DNA from: Actinoplanes teichomyceticus ATCC 31121
GTDB lineage: Bacteria > Actinomycetota > Actinomycetes > Mycobacteriales > Micromonosporaceae
Assembly: GCF_003711105.1 (NCBI RefSeq)
Contig: NZ_CP023865.1
Coordinates: 4,179,001 to 4,243,000 of the forward strand
Reading direction: 5' to 3'
DNA length: 64,000 nucleotides
The notes under the pieces are model-generated. The model had not been told where the DNA came from, did no database searches, and was given only the letters and a program-made list of their open reading frames with translations. Of the stretch, positions 33,716 through 42,383 are shown one piece after another. Each line of letters opens with the position of its first letter. The first letter of the stretch is position 1. Made by a program: the position numbers and the translations under genes.

Positions 33716-34045
33716 GGGTCCATTGTCCCCCGGCCCCGCCCGGCGGCCCCGGGGTCCACCGCGCGACGGCGTGTCGCCCCGGAGAGCGCCGGCAGCGGTC
33801 CACGCCGCGCTCCGAGGCGCACTCCACGCCGCGCTCCGGGGCGCTCCACGCCGCGCTCCGCAGCGATCGGAGCTGCCCGGGTCGCGGGTGGCGCACCCGC
33901 CCGCCGGTGGTGCGCGACCGGCCGCGGGTGGCGCAGGACCGGGCAGGGGTGGCGCAGGACCGGCCGCCGGTGGCGCAGGACCGGGCAGGGGTGGCGCAGG
34001 ACCGGCCACCGGCATGGTCGCGGCTGTCGCGGGTAACGTCGACGG
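33716..34045. other. Divergent intergenic region with 21-bp repeats
   Basis: The region between the hydrolase and selO. It first shows three loose copies of CACGCCGCGCTCCG (33801-33860), then the regular 21-bp array listed separately. Promoters for both genes must lie here, but no clear -35/-10 pair was seen. Confidence 0.4.
33906..34010. repeat. 21-bp minisatellite, five copies
   Basis: GGTGGCGCAGGACCGG-type units begin at 33906, 33927, 33948, 33969 and 33990. The last five bases alternate (GCAGG, CCGCC, GCAGG, CCACC), giving a 42-bp higher-order period. It lies directly upstream of selO and must be within or next to its promoter. Confidence 0.88.
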
Positions 34046-35461
34046 GTGGATGTTTCCTGCCCCGCCCTGACCCTGACGCACCGGTTCGCCGACGAGTTGC
34101 CGGAGATGGCGATCCCCTGGCGGGCCGAGGAGGCCCCCGACCCACGGGTGCTCGTCGCCGACGAACAGCTGGCCGCCGAGCTCGGCCTGGACCCGGAGTG
34201 GCTCACCGCCGGCCTGCTCACCGGCGTCGACCTGCCCGCGGGCGCGAAGCCGGTGGCGCAGGCGTACGCCGGGCACCAGTTCGGTGGTTACTCGCCGCGC
34301 CTGGGTGACGGCCGTGCCCTGCTGCTCGGTGAGATCGACGGCCGTGACCTGCACCTGAAGGGCTCCGGCCGGACCCCGTTCGCGCGCGGCGGCGACGGGC
34401 TGGCCGCGGTCGGCCCGATGCTGCGCGAGCACATCGTCAGCCGGGGGATGCACGCGCTGGGCATCCCGACCACCCGGTCGCTGGCCGTGGTCGCCACCGG
34501 CCGCACGGTTTACCGCGAGGAGCCGCTGCCCGGCGCGGTCCTGGCCCGGGTGGCGGCCAGCCACCTGCGGGTCGGCAGTTTCCAGTACGCCCGGGCCACC
34601 GGCGATCTCGGCCTGCTGCGCCGGCTCGCCGATCACGCGATCAGCCGCCACCACCCCGCCACCGCGGGCGACTACCTGGCCTTCTTCGACGCCGTGGTGG
34701 CCGCGCAGGCGTCACTGATCGCACAGTGGATGCTGGTCGGGTTCGTGCACGGGGTGATGAACACCGACAACATGACGATCTCCGGCGAGACCATCGACTA
34801 CGGCCCGTGCGCGTTCATGGAGGCGGTGGACCCGGCGACGGTGTACAGCTCGATCGACACCGGTGGGCGGTATGCGTACGGCAACCAGCCGGGCATCGGG
34901 CAGTGGAACCTGGCGCGGCTCGCGGAGGCGCTGCTACCGCTGATCCACGACGACGAGCAGCAGGCCATCCCGCTCGCGGTGCAGGCGCTGGAGCGGTTCG
35001 GGCCGGCGTTCGACGCGGCGTGGTCCGCCGGGATGCGGGCCAAGCTGGGGCTCTCCGCTGACGCGGAGCAACAGTCGCTGGTGGACGAGCTGGCCGTCCT
35101 GCTGCGGGGCGCGCGGGTCGATCACACGACCTTCTTCCGTACGCTGTCGGCCGCCGCCCGGGGCGACGCCGAGCCGGCGCGTGCCCTCTTCGCCGACCCG
35201 GCCGGCTTCGACTCGTGGCTGCCGCGCTGGCGGGCCCTGTCTCCGGACGCCGCGGCGATGGATCGGGTCAACCCGCTCTACATTCCGCGCAATCACCTGG
35301 TGGAGGAGGCGCTGTCGGCGGCCGTCGGCGGTGACCTGGCGCCGGCGCGCCGGCTGCTGGAGGCGGTCTCCGACCCGTTCCGGGAACGGCCCGGCCTGAC
35401 CCGGTACGCCGAGCCCGCCCCCGGCGACTTCGGTCCCTACCGCACCTTCTGCGGCACCTGA
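34046..35461 (+). CDS. selO: SelO / YdiU family protein adenylyltransferase
   Basis: 471 residues with the SelO pseudokinase signature: [83 protein letters not shown] and [24 protein letters not shown]. Known SelO proteins bind ATP in a flipped orientation and transfer AMP to Ser, Thr or Tyr of target proteins, with a role in redox stress. Human SelO has a C-terminal selenocysteine; this protein ends TFCGT with an ordinary Cys before the stop. It starts at GTG 34046. Confidence 0.94.
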   Translation: MDVSCPALTLTHRFADELPEMAIPWRAEEAPDPRVLVADEQLAAELGLDPEWLTAGLLTGVDLPAGAKPVAQAYAGHQFGGYSPRLGDGRALLLGEIDGRDLHLKGSGRTPFARGGDGLAAVGPMLREHIVSRGMHALGIPTTRSLAVVATGRTVYREEPLPGAVLARVAASHLRVGSFQYARATGDLGLLRRLADHAISRHHPATAGDYLAFFDAVVAAQASLIAQWMLVGFVHGVMNTDNMTISGETIDYGPCAFMEAVDPATVYSSIDTGGRYAYGNQPGIGQWNLARLAEALLPLIHDDEQQAIPLAVQALERFGPAFDAAWSAGMRAKLGLSADAEQQSLVDELAVLLRGARVDHTTFFRTLSAAARGDAEPARALFADPAGFDSWLPRWRALSPDAAAMDRVNPLYIPRNHLVEEALSAAVGGDLAPARRLLEAVSDPFRERPGLTRYAEPAPGDFGPYRTFCGT

Positions 35462-35844
35462 CGCCGCGCAGCGCCGGGCCGGCGCATCCCGCGGACCCCG
35501 GCGCCGACCCGGCGGCCGGCTTTCCGGCCGCCGGGCCTGCTGCGGGCCGGTCACCGGGGCGGCGCCGGGTTCGCCGCGAAGGTGTTCCTCCTGGCCTGCG
35601 TGGCCGTGGTGGGGGCGCTGCCGGGTCGGTGCGGACGCACGGGCTACCCGATCCACACACGTCGACATGCGGGCATGTGAATGGGATGGCATGTCGAATT
35701 GCCGAGCGCCGAGAAACGCGACAGGAAGGGGAGAACGCACCACTTCCCATTTCTAACCTATAGCACACCGGGGGTCTTGCGGCAAGCCCCGGTTTCTCCT
35801 GCACAATCGCCCGGTCGAAGCGGTGAGTGGCGAAGGGGACCAGC
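35462..35844. other. Upstream region of the rifamycin-response operon
   Basis: 383 bases with no gene. The first half is GC-rich; the second half (about 35650-35770) is clearly richer in A/T, as expected for a promoter region. It holds the RAE-like site at 35772-35790. A CACAAT about 12 bp after the site could be a -10 box, with TTGCGG inside the site as -35, though the 19-bp spacing is long. Confidence 0.45.
35772..35790 (+). promoter_or_regulatory. Rifamycin-associated element (RAE)-like inverted repeat
   Basis: GGGTCTTGCGGCAAGCCCC is a 19-bp inverted repeat around a central G with one mismatched pair (T4/C16). Size, sequence and position in front of a glycosyltransferase-helR pair match the RAE described upstream of rifamycin-inactivating enzymes and helR in actinomycetes, where it makes the genes rifamycin-inducible. 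The match to the published consensus is from memory. Confidence 0.75.
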
Positions 35845-36642
35845 GTGCGCGTGGTGCTGTCGACGTACGACTCGCGAGGGGGCGTCGAGCCACTCGTCGG
35901 CCTGGCGGCGCGGTTGCGGGAGCCCGGCGCGGAGGTGACCTTCTGCGCTCCCCCGGACGATCCCCAGCGGTTCGCCCGCGCCGGGGTGCCACCGGTCGCG
36001 GTCGGCGACTCGCCGCGGGCGCTGCTGACCGGCGCGGCGCCGGCCTCGGCGGGTGGCGTGCCGGCCCGGGCCGCCCGGCTCGTCGCCGAGCAGTTCGCGA
36101 AGCTGCCCGCCCTGGTCGAGGGCGCCGACCCGCTGCTGGCCTGCGGCATCCTGCCCGCGGTGACCGCGGCGCGGTCGGTGGCCGAGCGGCACGGGGTCCG
36201 GTACGGGTACGCGGCCCTGCAGCCCACCTCGCTGCCGTCGCCGTGCCAGCCGCCGATCGCCCGGCCGGCGCCTCCGCTGGATCCGGCGGTCACCGACAAC
36301 CGGCTGCTTCGGGACCGTGCCGCCCGGGACGCCGAGGCGCTGTTCGCCGCGGCTCCGGGCGCCGAGCGGGCCCGGCACGGCCTGCCGCCGGTGGCCGGGG
36401 TCCGCGACTACGGCCTCACCGATCCGCCGTGGCTGGCCACCGACCCGCTGCTCGGCCCGTGGCCGGAGGGTTCCGGGCCGGACGTGCCGGGCATCGGCGC
36501 CGTGGCGGCCGGCCCCGACGAGCTTCCCGCGGCGTTGCGCGTCGCGTGCGAACCGCAGACCGCGGCGCACGCCGCCGCCGTGAGGTACCCGGACGGCGCG
36601 GGCGTCGCCGCCCAGCTGCTGGTCGAGGAGCTGCGGCCGTGA
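35845..36642 (+). CDS. Rifamycin glycosyltransferase-like (GT1) protein with an internal deletion
   Basis: 265 residues from GTG 35845 (AAGGGG six bases upstream). The N-terminal domain is typical of GT1 antibiotic glycosyltransferases: VRVVLSTYDSRGGVEPLVGLAARLRE, EVTFCAPPDD, ALQPTSLPSP and RDYGLTDPPWLATDPLLGPWP. The family is about 400 residues. Here the sequence jumps from the linker (AAGPDELPAAL) to the very C terminus (PQTAAHAAAV ... DGAGVAAQLLVEEL), so the nucleotide-sugar domain with its HHGGAGTT motif is gone, in frame. It cannot glycosylate as it stands. Its stop overlaps the helR start (GTGA). RAE plus helR context suggests descent from a rifamycin-inactivating enzyme (Rgt). Confidence 0.8.
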   Translation: MRVVLSTYDSRGGVEPLVGLAARLREPGAEVTFCAPPDDPQRFARAGVPPVAVGDSPRALLTGAAPASAGGVPARAARLVAEQFAKLPALVEGADPLLACGILPAVTAARSVAERHGVRYGYAALQPTSLPSPCQPPIARPAPPLDPAVTDNRLLRDRAARDAEALFAAAPGAERARHGLPPVAGVRDYGLTDPPWLATDPLLGPWPEGSGPDVPGIGAVAAGPDELPAALRVACEPQTAAHAAAVRYPDGAGVAAQLLVEELRP

Positions 36643-38771
36643 CCGTGTTCCGCCTGCCGCCGAACCTGGCCGCCAAGAACGACCCGGCGCTGATCGCCGG
36701 GGACGAGCAGCATTTCACCGCGATCGCCGGCAACCTCGGGCGCTCGATCGCCGAACTGTCCGAGCGTCTGGACGCCGCCCGCCGGGCGCCGGCCGGACGG
36801 GGCCGGCAGGCGGTGGACCGTGACGACGCGGTCCGGGAGATGACCGCCCGTCTGCGCGCCCTGCGCCGGTTCAGCCTGGACCTGTGCCTGGGGCGGATGG
36901 TGCGGGCGGACGGCGAGACGGTCTACATCGGGCGGCTCGGCCTCACCGACGGGCAGGGCGGGCGGCTGCTGGTCGACTGGCGCTCGCCGGCCGCCGAACC
37001 GTTCTTCGGCGCCACCCACGCCCGCCCGACCGGCCTGGCCAGCCGCCGCCGGTACCGCTGGCGGGACGGGCGGATCATCGACTACTGGGACGAGGTGTTC
37101 ACCCCGGACGCGCTGCACGGGCACGCCGCGCTCGACGACCAGTCGGCGTTCATCGCCAGCCTGGGCGCCAGCCGGTCACCGCGGATGCGCGACGTGCTCG
37201 GCACCATCCAGGCCGACCAGGACGCGATCATCCGGGCCGGGTCGTCCGGGGCGCTGGTCGTGGACGGCGGGCCGGGCACCGGCAAGACCGTGGTGGCGCT
37301 GCACCGGACCGCGTACCTGCGGTACACCGACTCGCGGCTGGGCCGGCGGCGCGGCGGTGTGCTGTTCGTCGGGCCGCACGAGCCGTACCTGGCGTACGTG
37401 TCGGACGTGCTGCCCGGCCTCGGCGAGGACGACGTGCAGACCTGCACGCTGCGTGACCTGGTCGCCGAGGGCGCCACGGCGGCGCCGGAGACCGACCCGG
37501 AGGTGGCCCGGCTCAAGTCGTCGGCGCGCCTGGTGGAGGCGATGGAGGCGGCGGTCCGGTTCTACGAGGAGCCACCGGCCACCGGCCTGACCGTGACGAC
37601 CCACGACGCCGAGCTGCGCCTGAGCGCCGCGGACTGGGCCGAGGCCTTCCAGGCGGCCGACCCGGGCACCCCGCACAATGAGGCCCGCGACCGGATCTGG
37701 GACGAGCTGGTCACGATGCTGCTGGAGCGCTACGCCGGCGACGAGCCCGAGCGCCTGGTCCGGCAGTCGCTGCTGGGCAACCGGGAGCTGGTCACCGCGT
37801 TCGGCCGGGCCTGGCCGCTGCTGGAGGCGGCCGACCTGGTCGCCGACCTCTGGTCGGTGCCGGCCTACCTGCGCCGGTGCGCGCCGTGGCTGAGCGTGGA
37901 CGAGATCCGCACGCTGCAACGCGCCGACCCGCGCGCGTGGACGGTCGCCGACCTGCCGCTGCTGGACGCGGTCCGGCAGCGGCTCGGCGACCCGCGGGCG
38001 GCGCGCCGACGACGGCGGGAGCAGGTCGCGGCCGCCGCCCGGCGCGCCGACATGGACCGGGTGGTCGACGACCTGATCGCCTCGCACGAGTACGACGACG
38101 GCGAGGGCCTGATGACCATGCTGCGCCAGCCGGACCTGCGGGAGGTGCTGGCCGGGGACGACCCGGCGGCGCGGCCCGAGCCGGATCTGCTGGCCGGCCC
38201 GTTCGCGCACATCGTGGTGGACGAGGCGCAGGAGCTGACCGACGCGCAGTGGCGGATGCTGCTGCTGCGCTGTCCGTCGCGGAGCCTGACCATCGTCGGC
38301 GACCGTGCCCAGGCCCGGCACGGCTTCACCGAGTCGTGGGAGCAGCGGCTGCGGCGCATCGGGCTGGAGCGCATCACGCTGGCGCCGCTGACCGTCAACT
38401 ACCGGACCCCGGCGGAGGTGATGGCGCAGGCCGAGCCGGTGATCCGGGCGGTGTTGCCGGACGCCAACGTGCCGGTGTCGATCCGCGGCAACGGGCAACC
38501 GGTCGTACACGCACGGGCCGCCGACCTGCGCGACATCCTGGACCGGTGGCTGGCGGCCAACGCCGAAGGCGTCGCGTGCGTGATCGGCGACCCGGCGTTC
38601 GTGGCGGCGCCGCGGGTGCGCTCGCTGCGCCCGGAGCTGACCAAGGGCCTGGAGTTCGACCTGGTCGTGCTGGTCGATCCGGAGCGGTTCGGCGCGGGCG
38701 TGACCGGCGCGGTGGACCGCTACGTCGCGATGACCCGGGCGACGCAGCGGCTGGTGATCCTGACCAGCTGA
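36639..38771 (+). CDS. helR: HelR, RNA polymerase recycling ATPase (HelD family)
   Basis: 710 residues. The N terminus (FRLPPNLAAKNDPALIAGDEQHFTAIAGNL) and the LRALRRFSLDLCLGRMVRADGETVYIGRLGL segment are typical of actinobacterial HelR. UvrD/Rep-type motor motifs follow: Walker A VDGGPGTGKTVVALHRTAYLRY, Walker B AHIVVDEAQELTDAQWRML, and LTKGLEFDLVVLVDPE and YVAMTRATQRLVIL near the end. HelR removes stalled RNA polymerase from DNA and can displace rifamycin from it, giving tolerance. It is translationally coupled to the truncated glycosyltransferase and downstream of the RAE-like site, so probably rifamycin-inducible. Confidence 0.9.
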   Translation: MTVFRLPPNLAAKNDPALIAGDEQHFTAIAGNLGRSIAELSERLDAARRAPAGRGRQAVDRDDAVREMTARLRALRRFSLDLCLGRMVRADGETVYIGRLGLTDGQGGRLLVDWRSPAAEPFFGATHARPTGLASRRRYRWRDGRIIDYWDEVFTPDALHGHAALDDQSAFIASLGASRSPRMRDVLGTIQADQDAIIRAGSSGALVVDGGPGTGKTVVALHRTAYLRYTDSRLGRRRGGVLFVGPHEPYLAYVSDVLPGLGEDDVQTCTLRDLVAEGATAAPETDPEVARLKSSARLVEAMEAAVRFYEEPPATGLTVTTHDAELRLSAADWAEAFQAADPGTPHNEARDRIWDELVTMLLERYAGDEPERLVRQSLLGNRELVTAFGRAWPLLEAADLVADLWSVPAYLRRCAPWLSVDEIRTLQRADPRAWTVADLPLLDAVRQRLGDPRAARRRRREQVAAAARRADMDRVVDDLIASHEYDDGEGLMTMLRQPDLREVLAGDDPAARPEPDLLAGPFAHIVVDEAQELTDAQWRMLLLRCPSRSLTIVGDRAQARHGFTESWEQRLRRIGLERITLAPLTVNYRTPAEVMAQAEPVIRAVLPDANVPVSIRGNGQPVVHARAADLRDILDRWLAANAEGVACVIGDPAFVAAPRVRSLRPELTKGLEFDLVVLVDPERFGAGVTGAVDRYVAMTRATQRLVILTS

Positions 38772-38788
38772 CGCACCTGTCGGCCGAT

Positions 38789-38828
38789 GCTGACCGCCGG
38801 CCCGGTCGCCGGGTCGTGAGCGGTCAGC
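38789..38828. terminator. Bidirectional hairpin between helR and the MFS gene
   Basis: GCTGACCGC at 38789-38797 pairs with GCGGTCAGC at 38820-38828, with further GC pairing inside (GGCCCGG). It lies in the gap of two convergent genes and touches the MFS stop codon, as expected for a shared terminator. No T-run. Confidence 0.5.
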
Positions 38829-39987
38829 GCGGCACGGCCACCGGGCGCCGGGCCCGGGACGGCTCGGTCAGCGCCAGCCCGAGCAGGAACGCCGGGATCG
38901 GAGCCAGGCAGATCAGGGCGAGGACCCCGCCCGGGCCGTGGTGCTGGGCGGTCAGGCCGAAGAGCGGGGCGAACAGCCCGCCGATGCTAACGCCCAGTCC
39001 CAGGGTCACCCCGGCGGCCGTGCCGGGCCGCGACGGCAGGTAGTCCTGACCGAGTTTGATCAGCACGGCGAATGGCACGTTCAGCGCCGCGCCGGCCAGC
39101 CCGGCGAAGATCATCGGCAGGACCGGGCCGCTGGTGAAGGCCAGGCCGGCCAGCGCGGGCAACCCGGCCAGAGCGCCCGCCTGCACCGTACGCACCGAGC
39201 CGGCCCGGTCCGCGATCCGCCCGCCGAGCAGCGTGCCGGCCACTCCCCCGACCAGGAACACCGCCAGCGCCGCCCCGGCCGCCGCGTGCCCGGCGTGCAG
39301 GTGCCGCAGCCAGTACAGCTCGATGAAGGTGTTCACCCCGAAGAACGCCGCCGAGCGCACCACCTCGATGCCGGTCAGGGCCAGGAACGGCCACCACCGG
39401 TCGGCCCCGGGCGGCGCCGGCACGGTCCGCGCCACCGCCGCGGCCGTCGCCCGGCGCCGCAGCAGCAGCCCCGCGACGACCAGCGCGGGCAGCACGAACA
39501 GCACGGTCGCCGGAACGCCCAGACCGACCAGCACCGGCGTGGCCAGGACCGGGGCCAGGAAGAAGCCGACACTGCCGCCGGCGGCGAACACGCTCATCGC
39601 CCCGGCACTGTCCCCGGCCGCCTCCCGCGCGGCGCGGCCGGCCGCCGGGTGGAACATCGCCACACCCAGCCCGGACAGCAGGATCAGCGTCCACACCGCC
39701 GGGTACCAGCCACCGGCCAGCCCGGACAGTCCGAAGCCGAGCCCGGCCAGCGCCACCCCGGCGGCGGCCAGCCAGTCCAGGCGGTACCGGTCGACCAGCA
39801 CGCCGATCAGCGGCTGCGGGATCGAGCTGCCGAGCGCGGCGGCCAGGGTGAGCCCGGAGATCGCCAGGTAGCTGTAGTGATGTTCGAGGACGAAGTACGG
39901 CAGGGTCGCCGGGACGAGGCCCTGATACAGGTCGTCGACGGCGTGCGCGGCGCCCCACCACCGCATCCGTCGCCAGGAATCGGTCAT
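38824..39987 (-). CDS. MFS transporter, Fsr (fosmidomycin resistance)-like
   Basis: 387 residues with about 12 membrane helices. AHAVDDLYQGLVPATLPYFV at the first helix is typical of Fsr-type exporters, followed by GVLVDRYRLDWLAA, VAMFHPAAGRAAREAAG and GGRIADRAGSVRTVQAG in the loops. Probably a drug or metabolite efflux protein in the plasma membrane. It is divergent from the AraC-type gene (54 bp between starts), which is the likely regulator. Confidence 0.9.
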   Translation of the reverse strand: MTDSWRRMRWWGAAHAVDDLYQGLVPATLPYFVLEHHYSYLAISGLTLAAALGSSIPQPLIGVLVDRYRLDWLAAAGVALAGLGFGLSGLAGGWYPAVWTLILLSGLGVAMFHPAAGRAAREAAGDSAGAMSVFAAGGSVGFFLAPVLATPVLVGLGVPATVLFVLPALVVAGLLLRRRATAAAVARTVPAPPGADRWWPFLALTGIEVVRSAAFFGVNTFIELYWLRHLHAGHAAAGAALAVFLVGGVAGTLLGGRIADRAGSVRTVQAGALAGLPALAGLAFTSGPVLPMIFAGLAGAALNVPFAVLIKLGQDYLPSRPGTAAGVTLGLGVSIGGLFAPLFGLTAQHHGPGGVLALICLAPIPAFLLGLALTEPSRARRPVAVPR

Positions 39988-40041
39988 GCCCGAAAGAATC
40001 GCGGCTGCCGGGCCTGCGGACTTCCGTTATTCTGCCGGGTT

Positions 40042-40794
40042 GTGTCGGTGGAACGCCAGATTCTGACCGGGCCGACGATCCGGCCGCTCGGCCATCGCGA
40101 GCGGATCGAGTGGCACGACCACGACGTCCACCAGCTGATCCACCCCCGGCAGGGGGTGCTGCGGGTCTCCACCGGGCGGGGCGTCTGGGTGGTGCCGCCC
40201 AACCGGGCGGTGTGGATCCCGGCCGGGGTGCCGCACGCCCACCAGGCGCACGGGCCGACCGAGATGCGCTCGCTGATCTTCGATGTGGCGGTGCGGCCGC
40301 CCGGCCTGGACGAGCCGGCGGTGCTGGTGGTCGGCCCGCTGCTGCGCGAGGTGATCCGCACGCTCAGCGACGACCGGGACCTCGGCGACGAGCACCGCCA
40401 CCACCTGCGGCAGGTCGCGCTGCACCAGCTGCGCCGGGCGGAGGCGCTGCCGGTGCTGCTGCCCGCGCCGGCCGACCCGCGGCTGGCGCGGCTGTGCGAC
40501 ATGCTCGCCGCCGACCCGGCCGACCAGCGGTCGCTGCGCGAGCTGGGACGCCAGGTCGGCGCGGCGGAGCGGACCCTGAGCCGGCTGTTCCGCGCCGAGA
40601 CCGGCTTCACCTTCCCGCAGTGGCGGGCCCGCCTGCGGCTGCACCACGCGCTGCACCTGCTGGCCGCCGGGCAGCCGGTGACCCGGGTGGCGGCGGACTG
40701 CGGCTTCCGCAGCCCGAGCGCGTTCATCGAGGCGTTCCGGGCGGTCTTCGGCACCACCCCCGGCCGGTATCGCAACGACCGGGAAGCGTGGTAG
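40042..40794 (+). CDS. AraC-family transcriptional regulator
   Basis: 250 residues from GTG 40042. A cupin-like N-terminal sensor (HRERIEWHDHDVHQLIHPRQG, WVVPPNRAVWIPAGVPHAHQ) is joined to a C-terminal double helix-turn-helix (LRELGRQVGAAERTLSRLFRAETGFTFPQWRARLRL, VTRVAADCGFRSPSAFIEAFRAVFGTTPGRYR). It probably controls the divergent MFS gene, which is the usual arrangement. It also lies 42 bp before the ABC genes on the same strand and may be co-transcribed with them. Confidence 0.92.
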   Translation: MSVERQILTGPTIRPLGHRERIEWHDHDVHQLIHPRQGVLRVSTGRGVWVVPPNRAVWIPAGVPHAHQAHGPTEMRSLIFDVAVRPPGLDEPAVLVVGPLLREVIRTLSDDRDLGDEHRHHLRQVALHQLRRAEALPVLLPAPADPRLARLCDMLAADPADQRSLRELGRQVGAAERTLSRLFRAETGFTFPQWRARLRLHHALHLLAAGQPVTRVAADCGFRSPSAFIEAFRAVFGTTPGRYRNDREAW

Positions 40795-40836
40795 AAAGGC
40801 ACGCCCAAAATGGAGGCGAGGCCGGCCGGGGGAACC

Positions 40837-41709
40837 ATGCAAGCGCTGATCGTCTGCGAGAGCCTGGTCCGGATCTATCAGACCGGATCGATCGAGGTGC
40901 AGGCGTTGCAGGGCCTCGACCTGGTGGTCGGCCGCGGCGAGATGGTCGCCGTGGTGGGGGCGTCCGGATCCGGCAAGTCCACCCTGCTGTCCATCCTGGC
41001 CGGCATCGACGCGCCGACCGCCGGCCGGGCCCGGGTCGAACGGTGGGACCTGCTGGCCATGTCCCGCGCCGACCGGGTGCGCTACCGGCGGCACACCGTC
41101 GGGTTCGTACGCCAGCAGACCGCCAGCAACCTGGTGCCGTACCTGACCGCCCGGCAGGTGATCGACCTGCCGATGGTCGCCGCCCGCCGGCCGGCCGCGC
41201 AGCGGCGGGCGCGCACCGACGAGCTGCTGGCCGCGCTCGGCGTCGCCGACTGCGCGGAACGCCGGCCGGCCGAGATGTCCGGCGGGCAGCAGCAGCGGGT
41301 GGCGATCGCGGTGGCGCTGGCCAACCGGCCGCACGTGCTGCTGGCCGACGAGCCGACCGGCGAGCTGGACACCGCCACGTCCGCCGAGGTGTTCGCCGCG
41401 CTGCGCGAGGTGAACCAGCGGTACGGCGTGACCGTCGTGGTCGTCACCCACGACCCCGAGGTCAGCGGCCAGGTGGAGCGGACCGTGGCGATCCGCGACG
41501 GGCGCACCAGCAGCGAGGTGCTGCGCCGCACGGCCACCGGCGAGGACGGCGGCACCCACGTGATCGCCGAGGAGTACGCGGTGATGGACCGGGCCGGCCG
41601 GGTCCAGGTGCCGCGCGAGTACCGCGAGGCGTTGCGACTGACCAACCGGGTGCGCCTCGCCCTGGAGGACGACCACGTGCAGATCCGTCCGGACGGGAGC
41701 GACCGATGA
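40837..41709 (+). CDS. MacB/LolD-type ABC ATPase with an AbrB-like C-terminal tail
   Basis: 290 residues from ATG 40837 (GGGGGAACC upstream; the in-frame ATG 40810 is less likely). ATPase motifs: GASGSGKST, MSGGQQQRVAIAVAL, VLLADEPTGELDT, VVTHDPE. After about residue 235 the protein continues with AVMDRAGRVQVPREYREALRL and ALEDDHVQIRPD, which resembles the SpoVT/AbrB swapped-hairpin domain of antitoxins and regulators. This extension is not part of the usual LolD fold. The next ATPase starts on its stop (ATGA). It should power one of the FtsX permeases downstream. Confidence 0.88.
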   Translation: MQALIVCESLVRIYQTGSIEVQALQGLDLVVGRGEMVAVVGASGSGKSTLLSILAGIDAPTAGRARVERWDLLAMSRADRVRYRRHTVGFVRQQTASNLVPYLTARQVIDLPMVAARRPAAQRRARTDELLAALGVADCAERRPAEMSGGQQQRVAIAVALANRPHVLLADEPTGELDTATSAEVFAALREVNQRYGVTVVVVTHDPEVSGQVERTVAIRDGRTSSEVLRRTATGEDGGTHVIAEEYAVMDRAGRVQVPREYREALRLTNRVRLALEDDHVQIRPDGSDR

Positions 41710-42383
41710 CGGCGCCGCTGGTCCGCGTACGCGGGGTGTCGCGCACGTTCGGCGCCGCGGCGGCCGCCGTGCACGCGCTGCGCGACGTCACCTTCGACAT
41801 CGAGCCGGGCACCTTGGTGGCGCTGGTCGGCCGTTCCGGCTCCGGCAAGACCACGCTGCTCAACGTCATCGGCGGACTGGACCGCCCGGACGCCGGCACC
41901 GTGCTGGTCGACGGCACCGAGGTCACCGCCCTGGACGAGGACGGGCTGTCGCGGCTGCGGCGCGAGAAGGTGTCGTACGTCTTCCAGACCTTCGGGCTGA
42001 TCCCGGTGCTGTCCGCGGCGGAGAACGTCGGCGCGCCGCTACGGCTCAACCGCACCCCGGCGGCCGAGCGGGAGAAGCGGGTGCGGCTGCTGCTCGACCT
42101 GGTCGGCCTCGGCGAGCACGCCGAGCAGCGGCCGGGCGAGCTGTCCGGCGGCCAGCAGCAGCGGGTGGCGATCGCCCGCGCGCTGGCCGCCTCGCCCCGG
42201 CTGCTGATCGCCGACGAGCCGACCGGGCAGCTGGACGCGGAGACCGGCCGGTCGGTGATGGCCCTGCTGCGCGGGGTGGTCGAGTCGGAGGGCGTCACCG
42301 CGCTGGTGTCCACCCACGACCCGGTGATGATGGCGCTCGCCGACCGGGTGATCCGGATCAGCGACGGGCGGCTGGCCGGATGA
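41706..42383 (+). CDS. MacB/LolD-type ABC transporter ATP-binding protein
   Basis: 225 residues, standard length. Walker A GRSGSGKTT, signature LSGGQQQRVAIARAL, Walker B LLIADEPTGQLDAE, H-loop STHDP. It overlaps both neighbours by ATGA. Together with the other ATPase and two FtsX-like permeases it forms a four-gene ABC set in which the two ATPases may pair as a heterodimer or each serve one permease. These mechanotransmitter systems export peptides or lipoproteins or act on the cell envelope; the substrate is unknown. Confidence 0.92.
   Translation: MTAPLVRVRGVSRTFGAAAAAVHALRDVTFDIEPGTLVALVGRSGSGKTTLLNVIGGLDRPDAGTVLVDGTEVTALDEDGLSRLRREKVSYVFQTFGLIPVLSAAENVGAPLRLNRTPAAEREKRVRLLLDLVGLGEHAEQRPGELSGGQQQRVAIARALAASPRLLIADEPTGQLDAETGRSVMALLRGVVESEGVTALVSTHDPVMMALADRVIRISDGRLAG

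Noticed and set aside
34046..35461. Possible selenoprotein ending in SelO
   Set aside because: The C terminus uses a Cys codon (TFCGT) followed by a normal TGA, and there is no sign of a required recoding.
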